In this document: positions 42,206-50,860 of the stretch, piece after piece
Position numbering within the stretch: the first letter of the stretch is position 1
Layout of the letters: the number at the start of each line of letters is the position of its first letter
Assembly: GCF_017744395.1 (NCBI RefSeq)
Contig: NZ_JAGIBI010000003.1
Coordinates: 310,001-374,000, forward strand
Direction of reading: 5' to 3'
Source: Herbaspirillum sp.
GTDB taxonomy: Bacteria > Pseudomonadota > Gammaproteobacteria > Burkholderiales > Burkholderiaceae_D
DNA length: 64,000 bases
Position numbers and translations under genes: made by a program
Notes under the pieces: generated by a model
Databases searched by the model: none
Told to the model about the DNA's origin: nothing
Seen by the model: only the letters and a program-made list of their open reading frames with translations

Positions 42206-43234
42206 GTGAAAAAACTGTTACCCACTTCGACTGCCGGCAGCCTGCCCAAACCTTCCTGGCTCGCGGAACCCGAGAAACTCTGGTCGCCCTGGAAGTTGCA
42301 GGATGAAGAACTGCGCGACGGCAAGCAGGATGCCTTGCGCTTGGCGTTGCAGGAGCAGCAGCACGCAGGCATCGATATCGTCAGCGATGGCGAACAGACG
42401 CGCCAGCATTTCGTGACCACCTTCATCGAGCACCTGGACGGCGTCGATTTCGAGAAGCGCGAGACCGTCAGGATCCGCGACCGCTACGATGCGAGCGTGC
42501 CGACAGTGGTAGGCGCCGTGTCCCGCCAGAAGCCGGTCTTCGTCGAGGATGCCAAGTTCCTCCGCCGACAGACCAAGCAACCCATCAAATGGGCGCTGCC
42601 AGGCCCCATGACCATGATCGACACGCTGTATGACGCCCATTACAAGAGCCGCGAAAAACTGGCCTGGGAATTCGCCAAGATCCTCAACCAGGAAGCCAGG
42701 GAGCTGGAAGCCGCCGGCGTCGACATCATCCAGTTCGATGAGCCCGCCTTCAACGTGTTCTTTGACGAGGTGAACGACTGGGGCGTCGCAACCCTGGAGA
42801 AGGCCATTGAAGGACTGAAGTGCGAGACCGCCGTCCACATCTGTTACGGCTACGGCATCAAGGCCAACACCGACTGGAAGAAGACGCTGGGATCGGAGTG
42901 GCGCCAGTACGAAGAGGCATTCCCCAAGCTGCAGAAATCCGGCATCGATATCGTCTCGCTGGAGTGCCACAACTCTCATGTCCCGATGGATCTGATCGAA
43001 CTCATCCGGGGAAAGAAAGTGATGGTCGGTGCCATCGATGTGGCAAGCAACACCATTGAAACGCCCGAGGAAGTCGCCAATACCCTGCGCAAGGCGCTGC
43101 AGTTCGTCGATGCCGACAAGCTCTATCCGTGCACCAACTGCGGCATGGCTCCCTTGGCGCGCAGCGTGGCGAGAGGCAAGCTGAATGCCCTGAGCGCCGG
43201 CGCGGAAATCGTCCGTCAAGAACTCGCGAAGTAA
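42206..43234 (+). CDS. mesD: MesD core methionine synthase (short MetE-like)
   Basis: A 342-residue protein corresponding only to the C-terminal catalytic barrel of MetE; the N-terminal folate-binding half is absent. Zinc/homocysteine ligands are visible as HIC (H211, C213), E253 and C312 (CTNCG). The N-terminus (TSTAGSLPKPSWL) and the IQFDEPAF strand are also conserved. It should transfer a methyl group to homocysteine. In the MesD family the donor is not methyl-THF triglutamate as for MetE and has not been established. Directly follows mesX. Confidence 0.9.
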   Translation: MKKLLPTSTAGSLPKPSWLAEPEKLWSPWKLQDEELRDGKQDALRLALQEQQHAGIDIVSDGEQTRQHFVTTFIEHLDGVDFEKRETVRIRDRYDASVPTVVGAVSRQKPVFVEDAKFLRRQTKQPIKWALPGPMTMIDTLYDAHYKSREKLAWEFAKILNQEARELEAAGVDIIQFDEPAFNVFFDEVNDWGVATLEKAIEGLKCETAVHICYGYGIKANTDWKKTLGSEWRQYEEAFPKLQKSGIDIVSLECHNSHVPMDLIELIRGKKVMVGAIDVASNTIETPEEVANTLRKALQFVDADKLYPCTNCGMAPLARSVARGKLNALSAGAEIVRQELAK

Positions 43235-43352
43235 TGCCGGCATGGGACATGGCCGTTGCGAAAACGTCGTGACGGCCACATGCCCGGAGCCGTTCGGGCT
43301 GCTTCAGGCCTTCCTTAACACTGCCGACCCGTACCTGTATTGAGTGCCTGCC

Positions 43353-43862
43353 ATGTCCATTTCCAGTACTGCCATCGCGCCATTGCGCTTCCGCGAAGCG
43401 CTGGGGCATTACGCATCCGGTATCACCGTGATCACGTCCCTCGTCGATGACGAGCCGATCGGCTTCACTTGCCAGTCGTTCTATAGCGTGTCGATGAACC
43501 CGCCGCTGGTGTCCTTCAGCGTCATGTCCGGTTCGGCCAGCTATCCCAAGATTCGCCAGGCAGGGCGGTTCGCCGTCAATATCCTGTCAGAAGAGCAGAT
43601 CCGGATTTCCAACCAGTTCGCCCGGCGAGGGACGGACAAGTGGCATGGGATCGAATGGCAGGCGTCGCCGCTGGGCAATCCGATCATCGCCGGCAGCCTG
43701 CATTGGCTTGATTGCGAGATGTATGCCGAGCATGCCGCGGGTGATCACGTCATCGTGATTGGTGAAGTGAAAGCCCTGAACCTGCAGGAAGCGGTTGCCG
43801 CGCAGCCGCTGCTGTATTTCAAAGGGCAATATCGCAATATCGCCGCGCATAGCGTGGCTTGA
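43353..43862 (+). CDS. Flavin reductase domain protein
   Basis: A 169-residue flavin-reductase-like (FMN-binding split barrel) protein. Marks: LRFREALGHYASGITVIT at the N-terminus, GFTCQSFYSVSMNPPLVSFSV for flavin binding, and AGRFAVNILSEEQ. Such proteins reduce FMN or FAD with NAD(P)H for a separate oxygenase. It is encoded 118 bases after mesD and is followed by a MetF-MetV fusion, suggesting it supplies reduced flavin to an oxygen-dependent step in this locus, perhaps MesX/MesD. The organosulfur monooxygenase at 28-29 kb also lacks its own reductase and is another possible client. Confidence 0.87.
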   Translation: MSISSTAIAPLRFREALGHYASGITVITSLVDDEPIGFTCQSFYSVSMNPPLVSFSVMSGSASYPKIRQAGRFAVNILSEEQIRISNQFARRGTDKWHGIEWQASPLGNPIIAGSLHWLDCEMYAEHAAGDHVIVIGEVKALNLQEAVAAQPLLYFKGQYRNIAAHSVA

Positions 43863-43966
43863 GCTTTACTGCCGCTGTCCTCATCGGTTCGGCGCGCCAG
43901 CCATCGACGCGGTCGCCGTTCTGCTGCGATGGCGACATCCTCCGATCTACAAGGAGTCGAACTGTC

Positions 43967-45433
43967 TTGAGCGTATTGAAACAGGCGCTGAACGAAGGGC
44001 GTTTCGTCTGCGTGCTAGAGGCCGTTCCTCAACCGTCTGCTTCACACCTGGCCGCGCTTGGGCAAATCGTGCGGCGCGGGCATTTGGCCGGCTGGCCTTT
44101 GCTGCCTGCCTTTTCCGACCGGGTCGGCCCGCGCTCGGACCGGAGTCCCTTGGCAGGCGCCGAGGCATTGGGCGATCCGGCCTCGGCCTTGCTCCACTTT
44201 TCAGGCAAGGACCGCGAGCGCGCAGACTTGCTGCGCCAGATGGCGTCGATGAAGGAGCGCGGCCTGAGCCAATTGTTGCTCCTCAGCGGCGACCGCTTGC
44301 CAGGCCACCATCCCGGCCAGGCGCCAGTGCGCTATCTTGAGTCGGTGCCGGCGCTTCAGCTCGCTCGCGCGTATTGCCCGGACTGGCTGCTGGGGGCCGC
44401 GTTGAACCCATTCAAATATCGCGAAGAAGAGGGCGGCGCCCAGTATCTGAAGGCGCAGAAAAAGCTCTTAGCCGGCGCCGATTTCCTTACCCTGCAACTT
44501 GGCTTCGATGCCGCCAAGCATATGGAAGCCCAGGCCTGGATGCGCGCTCAGGCATGTGCGAAACCCATGCTGGCCTGCGTGATGCTGCTGACCGAAAAAC
44601 GCGCGGTCGCGCTGCAGGACGTGCCCGGCATCGTTATCACCGAATCCATGCGCGGATTATTGGTCCGGGAGCAGCAGGTATCGTCCGCCTATGCCTGGGC
44701 ACGCAGCCTTGAGCGCCTGGCGCTGCAAATCGTGGGCTTGCAATTGATGGGCTATGCCGGCGTTCATGTGTGCGGCGTGCATACGCCGGACGAACTGCTC
44801 TCGTTGGAGCAAGAGATCGGCAAGCAGCGGGAAAGCGCGGTCTCATTGACCGCCTGGATCGAGCGATGGCAGGCAAGCTGGCAGATGCCCGATGCGCCCA
44901 GGGTCTGCTTCACCCCCGGAACCGGCGCCTGGAAAATGGGACAATCCAGCGTTGCCGCCACTCGCCGGGAGCGCCTGCGATACACGTTGCTCTCCAAGGT
45001 ACATGGCCGGTTCTTCAGTCGCACGGGATGGATCAGCAACGCCTTTGGCTGGAGCATGACGCGGCCGCTCTGGAGGGACGGCGTCGCTGCGAATGCGCTG
45101 CATGCCGTCGAGCGGGCGATCAAACGGCCGCTGCTCGGCTGCGATACCTGCGGTCGCTGCCGCTTGCAGGACACCCTCTACGTATGCCCGGAAACATGCC
45201 CCAAAGGCCTGGCGAACGGCCCTTGTGGCGGTACCTACCTTAATCGTTGCGAATTTGGCGACCGGGAGTGCGTGCACAGCGTCAAATACCGGATAGCCAA
45301 ATCCGCTGATCAGTTGCCTGTGCTGGCGCGAACCTTGATTCCCGGCATCGAGACGGATGACAGGCACCGCAGCTCCTGGCCTGGATGGTTCTCGTCGGAA
45401 GATCCGACGCCGGAGCACCGGATCGAATTATGA
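43967..45433 (+). CDS. MetF-MetV fusion: methylenetetrahydrofolate reductase-like protein with MTHFR_C domain
   Basis: A 488-residue fusion. Residues about 1-290 look like a methylenetetrahydrofolate reductase barrel: CVLEAVPQPS (MetF EFFPP region), HFSGKDRERADLL, LLLLSGDRLPG, and AGADFLTLQLGFD. The residues equivalent to catalytic Glu, Asp and Gln of E. coli MetF appear kept by eye. The C-terminal part (about 370-460) is the MTHFR_C/MetV domain with CDTCGRC, CPETCPKG and NGPCGGTYLNRC, a metal-binding cysteine set found in MetV of acetogens. The TTG start at 43967 has AAGGAG upstream; the frame further upstream is unlike the family. Linked to mesXD, it may make or feed the methyl donor. Confidence 0.82.
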   Translation: MSVLKQALNEGRFVCVLEAVPQPSASHLAALGQIVRRGHLAGWPLLPAFSDRVGPRSDRSPLAGAEALGDPASALLHFSGKDRERADLLRQMASMKERGLSQLLLLSGDRLPGHHPGQAPVRYLESVPALQLARAYCPDWLLGAALNPFKYREEEGGAQYLKAQKKLLAGADFLTLQLGFDAAKHMEAQAWMRAQACAKPMLACVMLLTEKRAVALQDVPGIVITESMRGLLVREQQVSSAYAWARSLERLALQIVGLQLMGYAGVHVCGVHTPDELLSLEQEIGKQRESAVSLTAWIERWQASWQMPDAPRVCFTPGTGAWKMGQSSVAATRRERLRYTLLSKVHGRFFSRTGWISNAFGWSMTRPLWRDGVAANALHAVERAIKRPLLGCDTCGRCRLQDTLYVCPETCPKGLANGPCGGTYLNRCEFGDRECVHSVKYRIAKSADQLPVLARTLIPGIETDDRHRSSWPGWFSSEDPTPEHRIEL

Positions 45434-45538
45434 GGAAGGGCGGCTGATCAATGAGATGTCGCCTTCTGGCCGATTGCGGATTTTTCTAAGCAGCTTTACG
45501 AAAGATCCGCCAAGCACCGAGCAATAGCAGAATTTCAG

Positions 45539-48500
45539 TTATTGTGAATCCGCACTTTTCTCCCATGCCTTGACGCGGATGCGGAGACGGCGCGGCGTAT
45601 GGTCGCGATCGAGACCGATGCCCATCAGATACTGGGGGACGTCTTTCCATTCCTTGAAGTTGAGGCGCGCTGCCTTTGGGTCATAACTCGAATCGGCTGG
45701 GAGCATATAACCTGCAGGCGCGGCCACAGATGTGATCGCCATGATATCTGGAAGCAGGAAGCGGACATCGCCGAATTCGATAACGTCCTGGGACGTCCGT
45801 CCATCCGTGCCGACCGCAACGCCGACATCCGCCGACAGGATGCTGTGCGGGAGATTCTGTTGCACCGTCGTTATGGCACGGGAAAATGGAAGAGGCTGTT
45901 GTGTCGTCGTGACAGAGCGGGGCAAGTCCGGCGCCGTGCGAGTGATTTCGCCCGTGTGGTTGGAAACCAGGGTGACGTTGTAGTTATTGCCGCCATTGCC
46001 GTCATTGACCTGGTAACCGCTATTGACCGACAAGGTCTTGCCGGCGCCCACATTGGGATCGATATAGGACTCGCTCAATCCCGTCACGGTGTCGCTGCCC
46101 TGCAGGCCCGTCGCGGTCGGTGTTGCCGCGGCGGAGAGTGTCCCGTCGTACACTTTGCTGTTGCTCCCTGCCGTCAGCGTCAGTGCGGCTGGCGTGATGA
46201 CGCCGCGAGTGTCGGAAGCTGTAGTGACGATGTAGTTGGCGCCGCCATTGCCGTCGTTGACGAGGTAACCGTTATTGATTTGCAGCGTTTTTCCCGTGCC
46301 TGCATTTTTATCGGCAAAGGATTGACTCAAGCCGCTGACCGTATCGCTGCCGAGCAGGCCGGTAATCGTCGGGGTTGCGGCTGAACCGGTGGTGGCGTCA
46401 TAGACGCGGTTGTCGGTCGATGCGGTCAGCGTCAGCGATGCAGGCGTAATGTCGGCGGTGGTCGTGGCCGTGGCAGGCTGGTAACCGCTGACCGTGATAC
46501 CAGCAGTTGCGCTTTCCACGCCCAGGCCGTTGGCGGTAACCGTCTTTCCGGTGCCCACGTTCTTGTCACCAAAGCTTCCTGACGGTGTGCCGGCGATCCG
46601 AAGAATGTCGCCATCAATACCCGTCACCGTCGACGCCGCAGTGTTGATAGCAGCGGTAGTGGTGGCGTCATAGACTTTATCGTTGGCAACGAGATTGATG
46701 GTCGCCGTGGGAGTAACGCGGTAGAACACATTGAGCTTCTTCGTCGTATCTACCGTGCCCGCCCCAGGCGCGGTTGCGTAAGCCTTGTTGAGCGAGCTTG
46801 CACTGCCCGCGACTTTGGCGTTGTATGCCGCAGTCGTGGCGTTGCCAGAGTAGATGGCGACGGTGTCGCCGGTTGAACTGACATTGTTGTTGAGAACCAC
46901 GTCGCCGCCGGTAACGCTGCCGTTGGCTACGGAACCGGGCGAAACCGCCTGGCCAGAACCGGCAGTGAGCGTGATACGGCCGGCCTGGGTAATACTGCCG
47001 CCGATGGTGAGGTTGCCCCCGGCGGTCGCCGTCATCGTGCCGGTGCCGGTGATCGTGTTGGGGGTGGTATAGGAATCAGACCGCGTGAAGACCAAGTTGG
47101 CGTTGTTGGTCACAGCCCCAGTACCCAGCGTACCCGAGCTGCCGCCATTGCCGACTTGCAAGGTGCCGCCACTGACCGTGGTGGTGCCGGTATAGGTGTT
47201 GTTCCCGGTCAGAATCTGCGTGCCGGTGCCGGTTTTGGCCAGTTGCCCTCCCGAGCCGCTGATGACGCCGGCGAAATTGCCGGAACCGTTGTTGGTGCCG
47301 ATGGTCAGGACCTGTCCACCGAGCGTCGCGGTGGCGGTAGCGTCGCCATTGAGTGACATGACCGATCCGGCGGCGGCGTTAAGGTTGAAGTTTGCGTTGT
47401 TCGACAGGCTCAGAGCCGTGTTCTGTAACGCCAGGCTCGCGCCCGTGGTGATATTGAGCTGGCCGCCACTGACGTTCATCGTGCCGGAGAAATTGCCCTG
47501 GCCGTTGCGCAGCGTCAGGCCCGAGGCCGCGCCGCCGGTGTTGGTCAGGTTGATCGTGCCCGATCCCTGCAAGCCGGTCGTGCCGCTGCCGATGAACAAC
47601 TGGTTGTTGGCGCCGCTACTAGCGACATTGATGGCTGCCGTGCCGTTGACGGTAACGTTGGAACTGTTGAAGGTGTCGTAACCGGTGTTGCTCTTGTTCA
47701 GCGTCGCCCCGTCGTTGAGGGTGAGCGAGAAACCGGCCAGATGATCGATGTTGCTGTTTCCTGCCAATTCGAGCGTCGCGCCGCCGTTGACGGTCGTGGC
47801 CGAGTTGAAGCCGGGCGCGTTGTAGATACTGAGGGTCCCGGCATTGACGGTGGTCGTGCCGGTGTAATTGACGCTGTCCACCAGCGTCTGGCGGCCGCTA
47901 CCCGTCTTGATCAGGTTGAGCCGCCCCGTGCCACCGCCGTTGTCGGCGTCTCGGAAACGGCCATTGAAAACGTAATCGCCGTTCCCGGTCAGGGTCAGTG
48001 TCCCGTTGGCGGTTGTGCCAGTATTGCTGCCGCCGTTTTGAACCACCCCGTTGATTAGAGTGGAGGTGGTTCCGCTAATGACGCCCAGCAGGCTCTGCTG
48101 AGTTCCCAGCAGGTCAAAGCGCATCCACTGACTACTGGTATTGACGAAGTTCATCAAGACATTGGCGCCGAACTGGTTGTCGCCGCCCATGCGCAGGCTG
48201 GCTTGGCCGCCAGTCTGGCTGCCCATTTGAACCGTGCTTCCCCCCGGAATCGCAATGGCCCCGCCGGTCTTGGCCAAGGTCAGTACCGCATTGATGCCTT
48301 GACCATCAACCACGGTTTTTCCGGTGTAGGTGTTGGATTGGCTGCCGGCCAGGATAATGTTGGTCAACGTCGCAAAACCGGTAGTCGTGCTGGTGTAGCG
48401 ACTCATGGAAAAATCGCCGGCCCCCGAAATGACCCCCGTCAAGGTGTCGGTGCCGCCGTTGTAGCTTCCAATGACACTATTGGCGCCGCTATTGTCGCCG

Positions 48501-50800
48501 AGAACAATCCCGGTGGTGTTGTTCAACTGGATATTGCCGGAAAGCGTATTGTTGCCTTCTACCCGGATGGCGCCGAGCACAACGTCGCTATTGCTCACAT
48601 TGTGGTGCCAGCCCGCCTGATTCTCAATGATGATATTGTTGGAGAACGTGCCGCCATTGAAGCTGACAGTCGAATTCGCGCCCACGTCGATCGTGGCCGA
48701 GCCGAGTTCCGATTGCTGTGTGGTATTCCAAAGTCTGGCGCGGTCGAGCCGAATCGTGCCGGTCAAGCTGCTATTGTTGCCGGTCAGGTCATAGTCGCCG
48801 TTTTGAAGCGCCGAGGCACTGTTGTATCCCTTGAGCAAAAGGGTACCGGCACCACTGATGCTGTTAGCGATCGTTCGTGTTGAAGTGGTGTTGGCGTTAT
48901 CCCACATCATCGTGGCGCCGCTGGCGATGGCAATCGCGGAACTGCCGGAGATCGAACCTACGGTTCCGCCGTTGCCTACCGACAGCGTGCCGGCGCTCAC
49001 TGTCGTGGCGCCTGTATAGGTATTGGCGCCGGTGAGCTGGACGGTGCCCGTCCCCGTCTTGGTCAGCCCGCCGGCGCCGGAGATCGCGCCCGACAGCGAG
49101 CCGCTGCCGGAGCCGGCGTTCAGCGTCAGCAGGCCGCCGTTGGTGTTGATCGCCCCCGTGCCGCTGATGGAGCCGCCATTCGCGTTGAGCGTGGTGTCGA
49201 GTGTGCCGGCCGTTGAACTGATGCCGGCATTGACCACGATCGACCCTGCGGCATCAAGCGTCAATGAGGTTCCCGCTCCGGCAGTCTTGCTGATTGCCGA
49301 TGACACGGTAATATTGCCGGCCTCCGCTCCGCTGGCGCCAGTGGTCACCGATACCGCCATGCCGGCGTTGAGCGCATTCTGTATGTCCGTCGCGCTGATC
49401 GTGGCGCCGCTAGCGGTCGGGGTGAAAACGCTGCCACTCCATGTGCCGCTGCCAGTCACGGTACCGATCGTCACATTGAGCGGATCGAGCAGCCACGTGC
49501 CCGCGTAGCCCCGGAAGGCCGCCGCGTCGACTGAACCTGCCGCCTGCAGATTGTTGCGGCTGGATGTCTCCACAAAGCCGCCGTTGCCGCCCAGCGCGCC
49601 GCCGCGTGCTGCGATCTTGCCGTAGAAGCCCGTGTAATCCTGCGACCACAGCACTACCTTGCCGCCATTCCCGTTGCCGGTGGCCGAGGCGTCGATGGCT
49701 GCGTTGCTGTCCATATAGACCGCATTGGCATTTCGTTCCGGCCCCTGGCCGCGGTAGTTGCCGCCGACGAGTACCGTGCCGCCGCCGTCCTTGCCGGTGG
49801 CCAGGACTTTGCCGCCTGCCAGCAGGCCGACCCGGTCTCCCAGCAAGCGTACCGTGCCGCCCGTTCCCGTGTCGTTGGAGACGTCGATCACGCCTTGGTG
49901 GAGCGTTTCGCCGAGGCCGTCGGCCTGGGTGGTGCTGAGGGTGACGGAGCCGCCGCGAGTGGCCGTGATTTGTCCCTGGTTCAGTATGCTGGCTGTGAGG
50001 CCGCTGGCGGCGGCGGCCGACAGATAGACTTGTCCGTTCTGGGCCGCAATCACGCCGTCGGGGCTGTTGCTGATGGCCGCATTCACCGTAGCAGGATCGA
50101 CTTCGAACGTGATGAGGCCGCTATCCGATACCGGCAGTCGGACGCTGTCTCCCGCGGCGAGAACGACCTTGCCGCCATCGGCCTCGATGGTGCCGGTGTT
50201 GGCGACGGTGGCGCCAAGCAATGCGACATAACCGCCGGGCGCGGTCTTCAGCGTGCCGTTGTTAATGACGGCGCCGGTTGCGCCGTTGCGCACGAAGCGA
50301 TAGTTGCCGGCCATGAAGTCGACATCGCTGATATTGAGCGTGGAGGCAACCAGCGCTCCCGCATCCACGCGCGAGCCCGCGCCGAAAACGATGCCGCTGG
50401 GGTTGACGATATAGATGCGCCCGTTGGCGCTGAGCTGGCCGAAAATCTGCGTCGGGTCGGTCGACAGAACGCGATTGAGCATGCTCGCATTCGCGTTGGG
50501 CTGGGTGATGCGGACTGCGGCCTGCGAACCGATGTCGAAGCTGTTCCAGTTGACGACGGCTTGCTGGCTGGTCTGGGTGATGTTGAGCTGATTGCCGGAT
50601 GGCGTCCCGATCTGCACATTGCCTGCGGCAACGACGCCGCCTTGCGGTAGCGCGTTTCCCGGCGGGGCGGCATATCCGTTCGATGCGTTCAGCGCGGTCG
50701 CGATGGCGACCGCCAGGGCACGGCGCTGGAAGATGGGCGCCGCTGCGCTATCGAAGAGGCCGTGCTTTGCCGGGTGTATCGAACGTTGATTTTTCTGCAT
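45539..50800 (-). CDS. TpsA exoprotein of a two-partner secretion system (FHA-type)
   Basis: A 1753-residue secreted protein. Extended signal region about 1-44 (ends NGYA), then a filamentous-haemagglutinin TPS domain (about 50-300: NITQTSQQAVVNWNSFDIG, FGQLSANGRIYIVNPSGIVFG). The long middle contains repeats of the autotransporter-associated strand type (KTGTGTVQLTGANTYTG near 590; KTGTGTQILTGNNTYTG later) and predicts a beta-helix fibre. Near the C-terminus come three MBG/YDG-type repeats (KVYDATT, RVYDATT, KVYDGT) and a charged end. Exported by the TpsB encoded just upstream. Likely adhesin or biofilm factor; no toxin domain is seen. ATG 50800 is chosen over an in-frame TTG at 50848; neither has a strong ribosome-binding site. 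Confidence 0.9.
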   Translation of the reverse strand: MQKNQRSIHPAKHGLFDSAAAPIFQRRALAVAIATALNASNGYAAPPGNALPQGGVVAAGNVQIGTPSGNQLNITQTSQQAVVNWNSFDIGSQAAVRITQPNANASMLNRVLSTDPTQIFGQLSANGRIYIVNPSGIVFGAGSRVDAGALVASTLNISDVDFMAGNYRFVRNGATGAVINNGTLKTAPGGYVALLGATVANTGTIEADGGKVVLAAGDSVRLPVSDSGLITFEVDPATVNAAISNSPDGVIAAQNGQVYLSAAAASGLTASILNQGQITATRGGSVTLSTTQADGLGETLHQGVIDVSNDTGTGGTVRLLGDRVGLLAGGKVLATGKDGGGTVLVGGNYRGQGPERNANAVYMDSNAAIDASATGNGNGGKVVLWSQDYTGFYGKIAARGGALGGNGGFVETSSRNNLQAAGSVDAAAFRGYAGTWLLDPLNVTIGTVTGSGTWSGSVFTPTASGATISATDIQNALNAGMAVSVTTGASGAEAGNITVSSAISKTAGAGTSLTLDAAGSIVVNAGISSTAGTLDTTLNANGGSISGTGAINTNGGLLTLNAGSGSGSLSGAISGAGGLTKTGTGTVQLTGANTYTGATTVSAGTLSVGNGGTVGSISGSSAIAIASGATMMWDNANTTSTRTIANSISGAGTLLLKGYNSASALQNGDYDLTGNNSSLTGTIRLDRARLWNTTQQSELGSATIDVGANSTVSFNGGTFSNNIIIENQAGWHHNVSNSDVVLGAIRVEGNNTLSGNIQLNNTTGIVLGDNSGANSVIGSYNGGTDTLTGVISGAGDFSMSRYTSTTTGFATLTNIILAGSQSNTYTGKTVVDGQGINAVLTLAKTGGAIAIPGGSTVQMGSQTGGQASLRMGGDNQFGANVLMNFVNTSSQWMRFDLLGTQQSLLGVISGTTSTLINGVVQNGGSNTGTTANGTLTLTGNGDYVFNGRFRDADNGGGTGRLNLIKTGSGRQTLVDSVNYTGTTTVNAGTLSIYNAPGFNSATTVNGGATLELAGNSNIDHLAGFSLTLNDGATLNKSNTGYDTFNSSNVTVNGTAAINVASSGANNQLFIGSGTTGLQGSGTINLTNTGGAASGLTLRNGQGNFSGTMNVSGGQLNITTGASLALQNTALSLSNNANFNLNAAAGSVMSLNGDATATATLGGQVLTIGTNNGSGNFAGVISGSGGQLAKTGTGTQILTGNNTYTGTTTVSGGTLQVGNGGSSGTLGTGAVTNNANLVFTRSDSYTTPNTITGTGTMTATAGGNLTIGGSITQAGRITLTAGSGQAVSPGSVANGSVTGGDVVLNNNVSSTGDTVAIYSGNATTAAYNAKVAGSASSLNKAYATAPGAGTVDTTKKLNVFYRVTPTATINLVANDKVYDATTTAAINTAASTVTGIDGDILRIAGTPSGSFGDKNVGTGKTVTANGLGVESATAGITVSGYQPATATTTADITPASLTLTASTDNRVYDATTGSAATPTITGLLGSDTVSGLSQSFADKNAGTGKTLQINNGYLVNDGNGGANYIVTTASDTRGVITPAALTLTAGSNSKVYDGTLSAAATPTATGLQGSDTVTGLSESYIDPNVGAGKTLSVNSGYQVNDGNGGNNYNVTLVSNHTGEITRTAPDLPRSVTTTQQPLPFSRAITTVQQNLPHSILSADVGVAVGTDGRTSQDVIEFGDVRFLLPDIMAITSVAAPAGYMLPADSSYDPKAARLNFKEWKDVPQYLMGIGLDRDHTPRRLRIRVKAWEKSADSQ

Positions 50801-50860
50801 GTTTTCAAGTGCCCGGGAGTTCCGCCTGCCGGTGCCATTGTTCTTCAAACGTTTTGATGG

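Noticed and set aside
46000-49500. Repeated DNA that could suggest a CRISPR or satellite array
   Set aside because: The repeats are coding repeats of the TpsA protein, irregular in length and in frame with one long gene.
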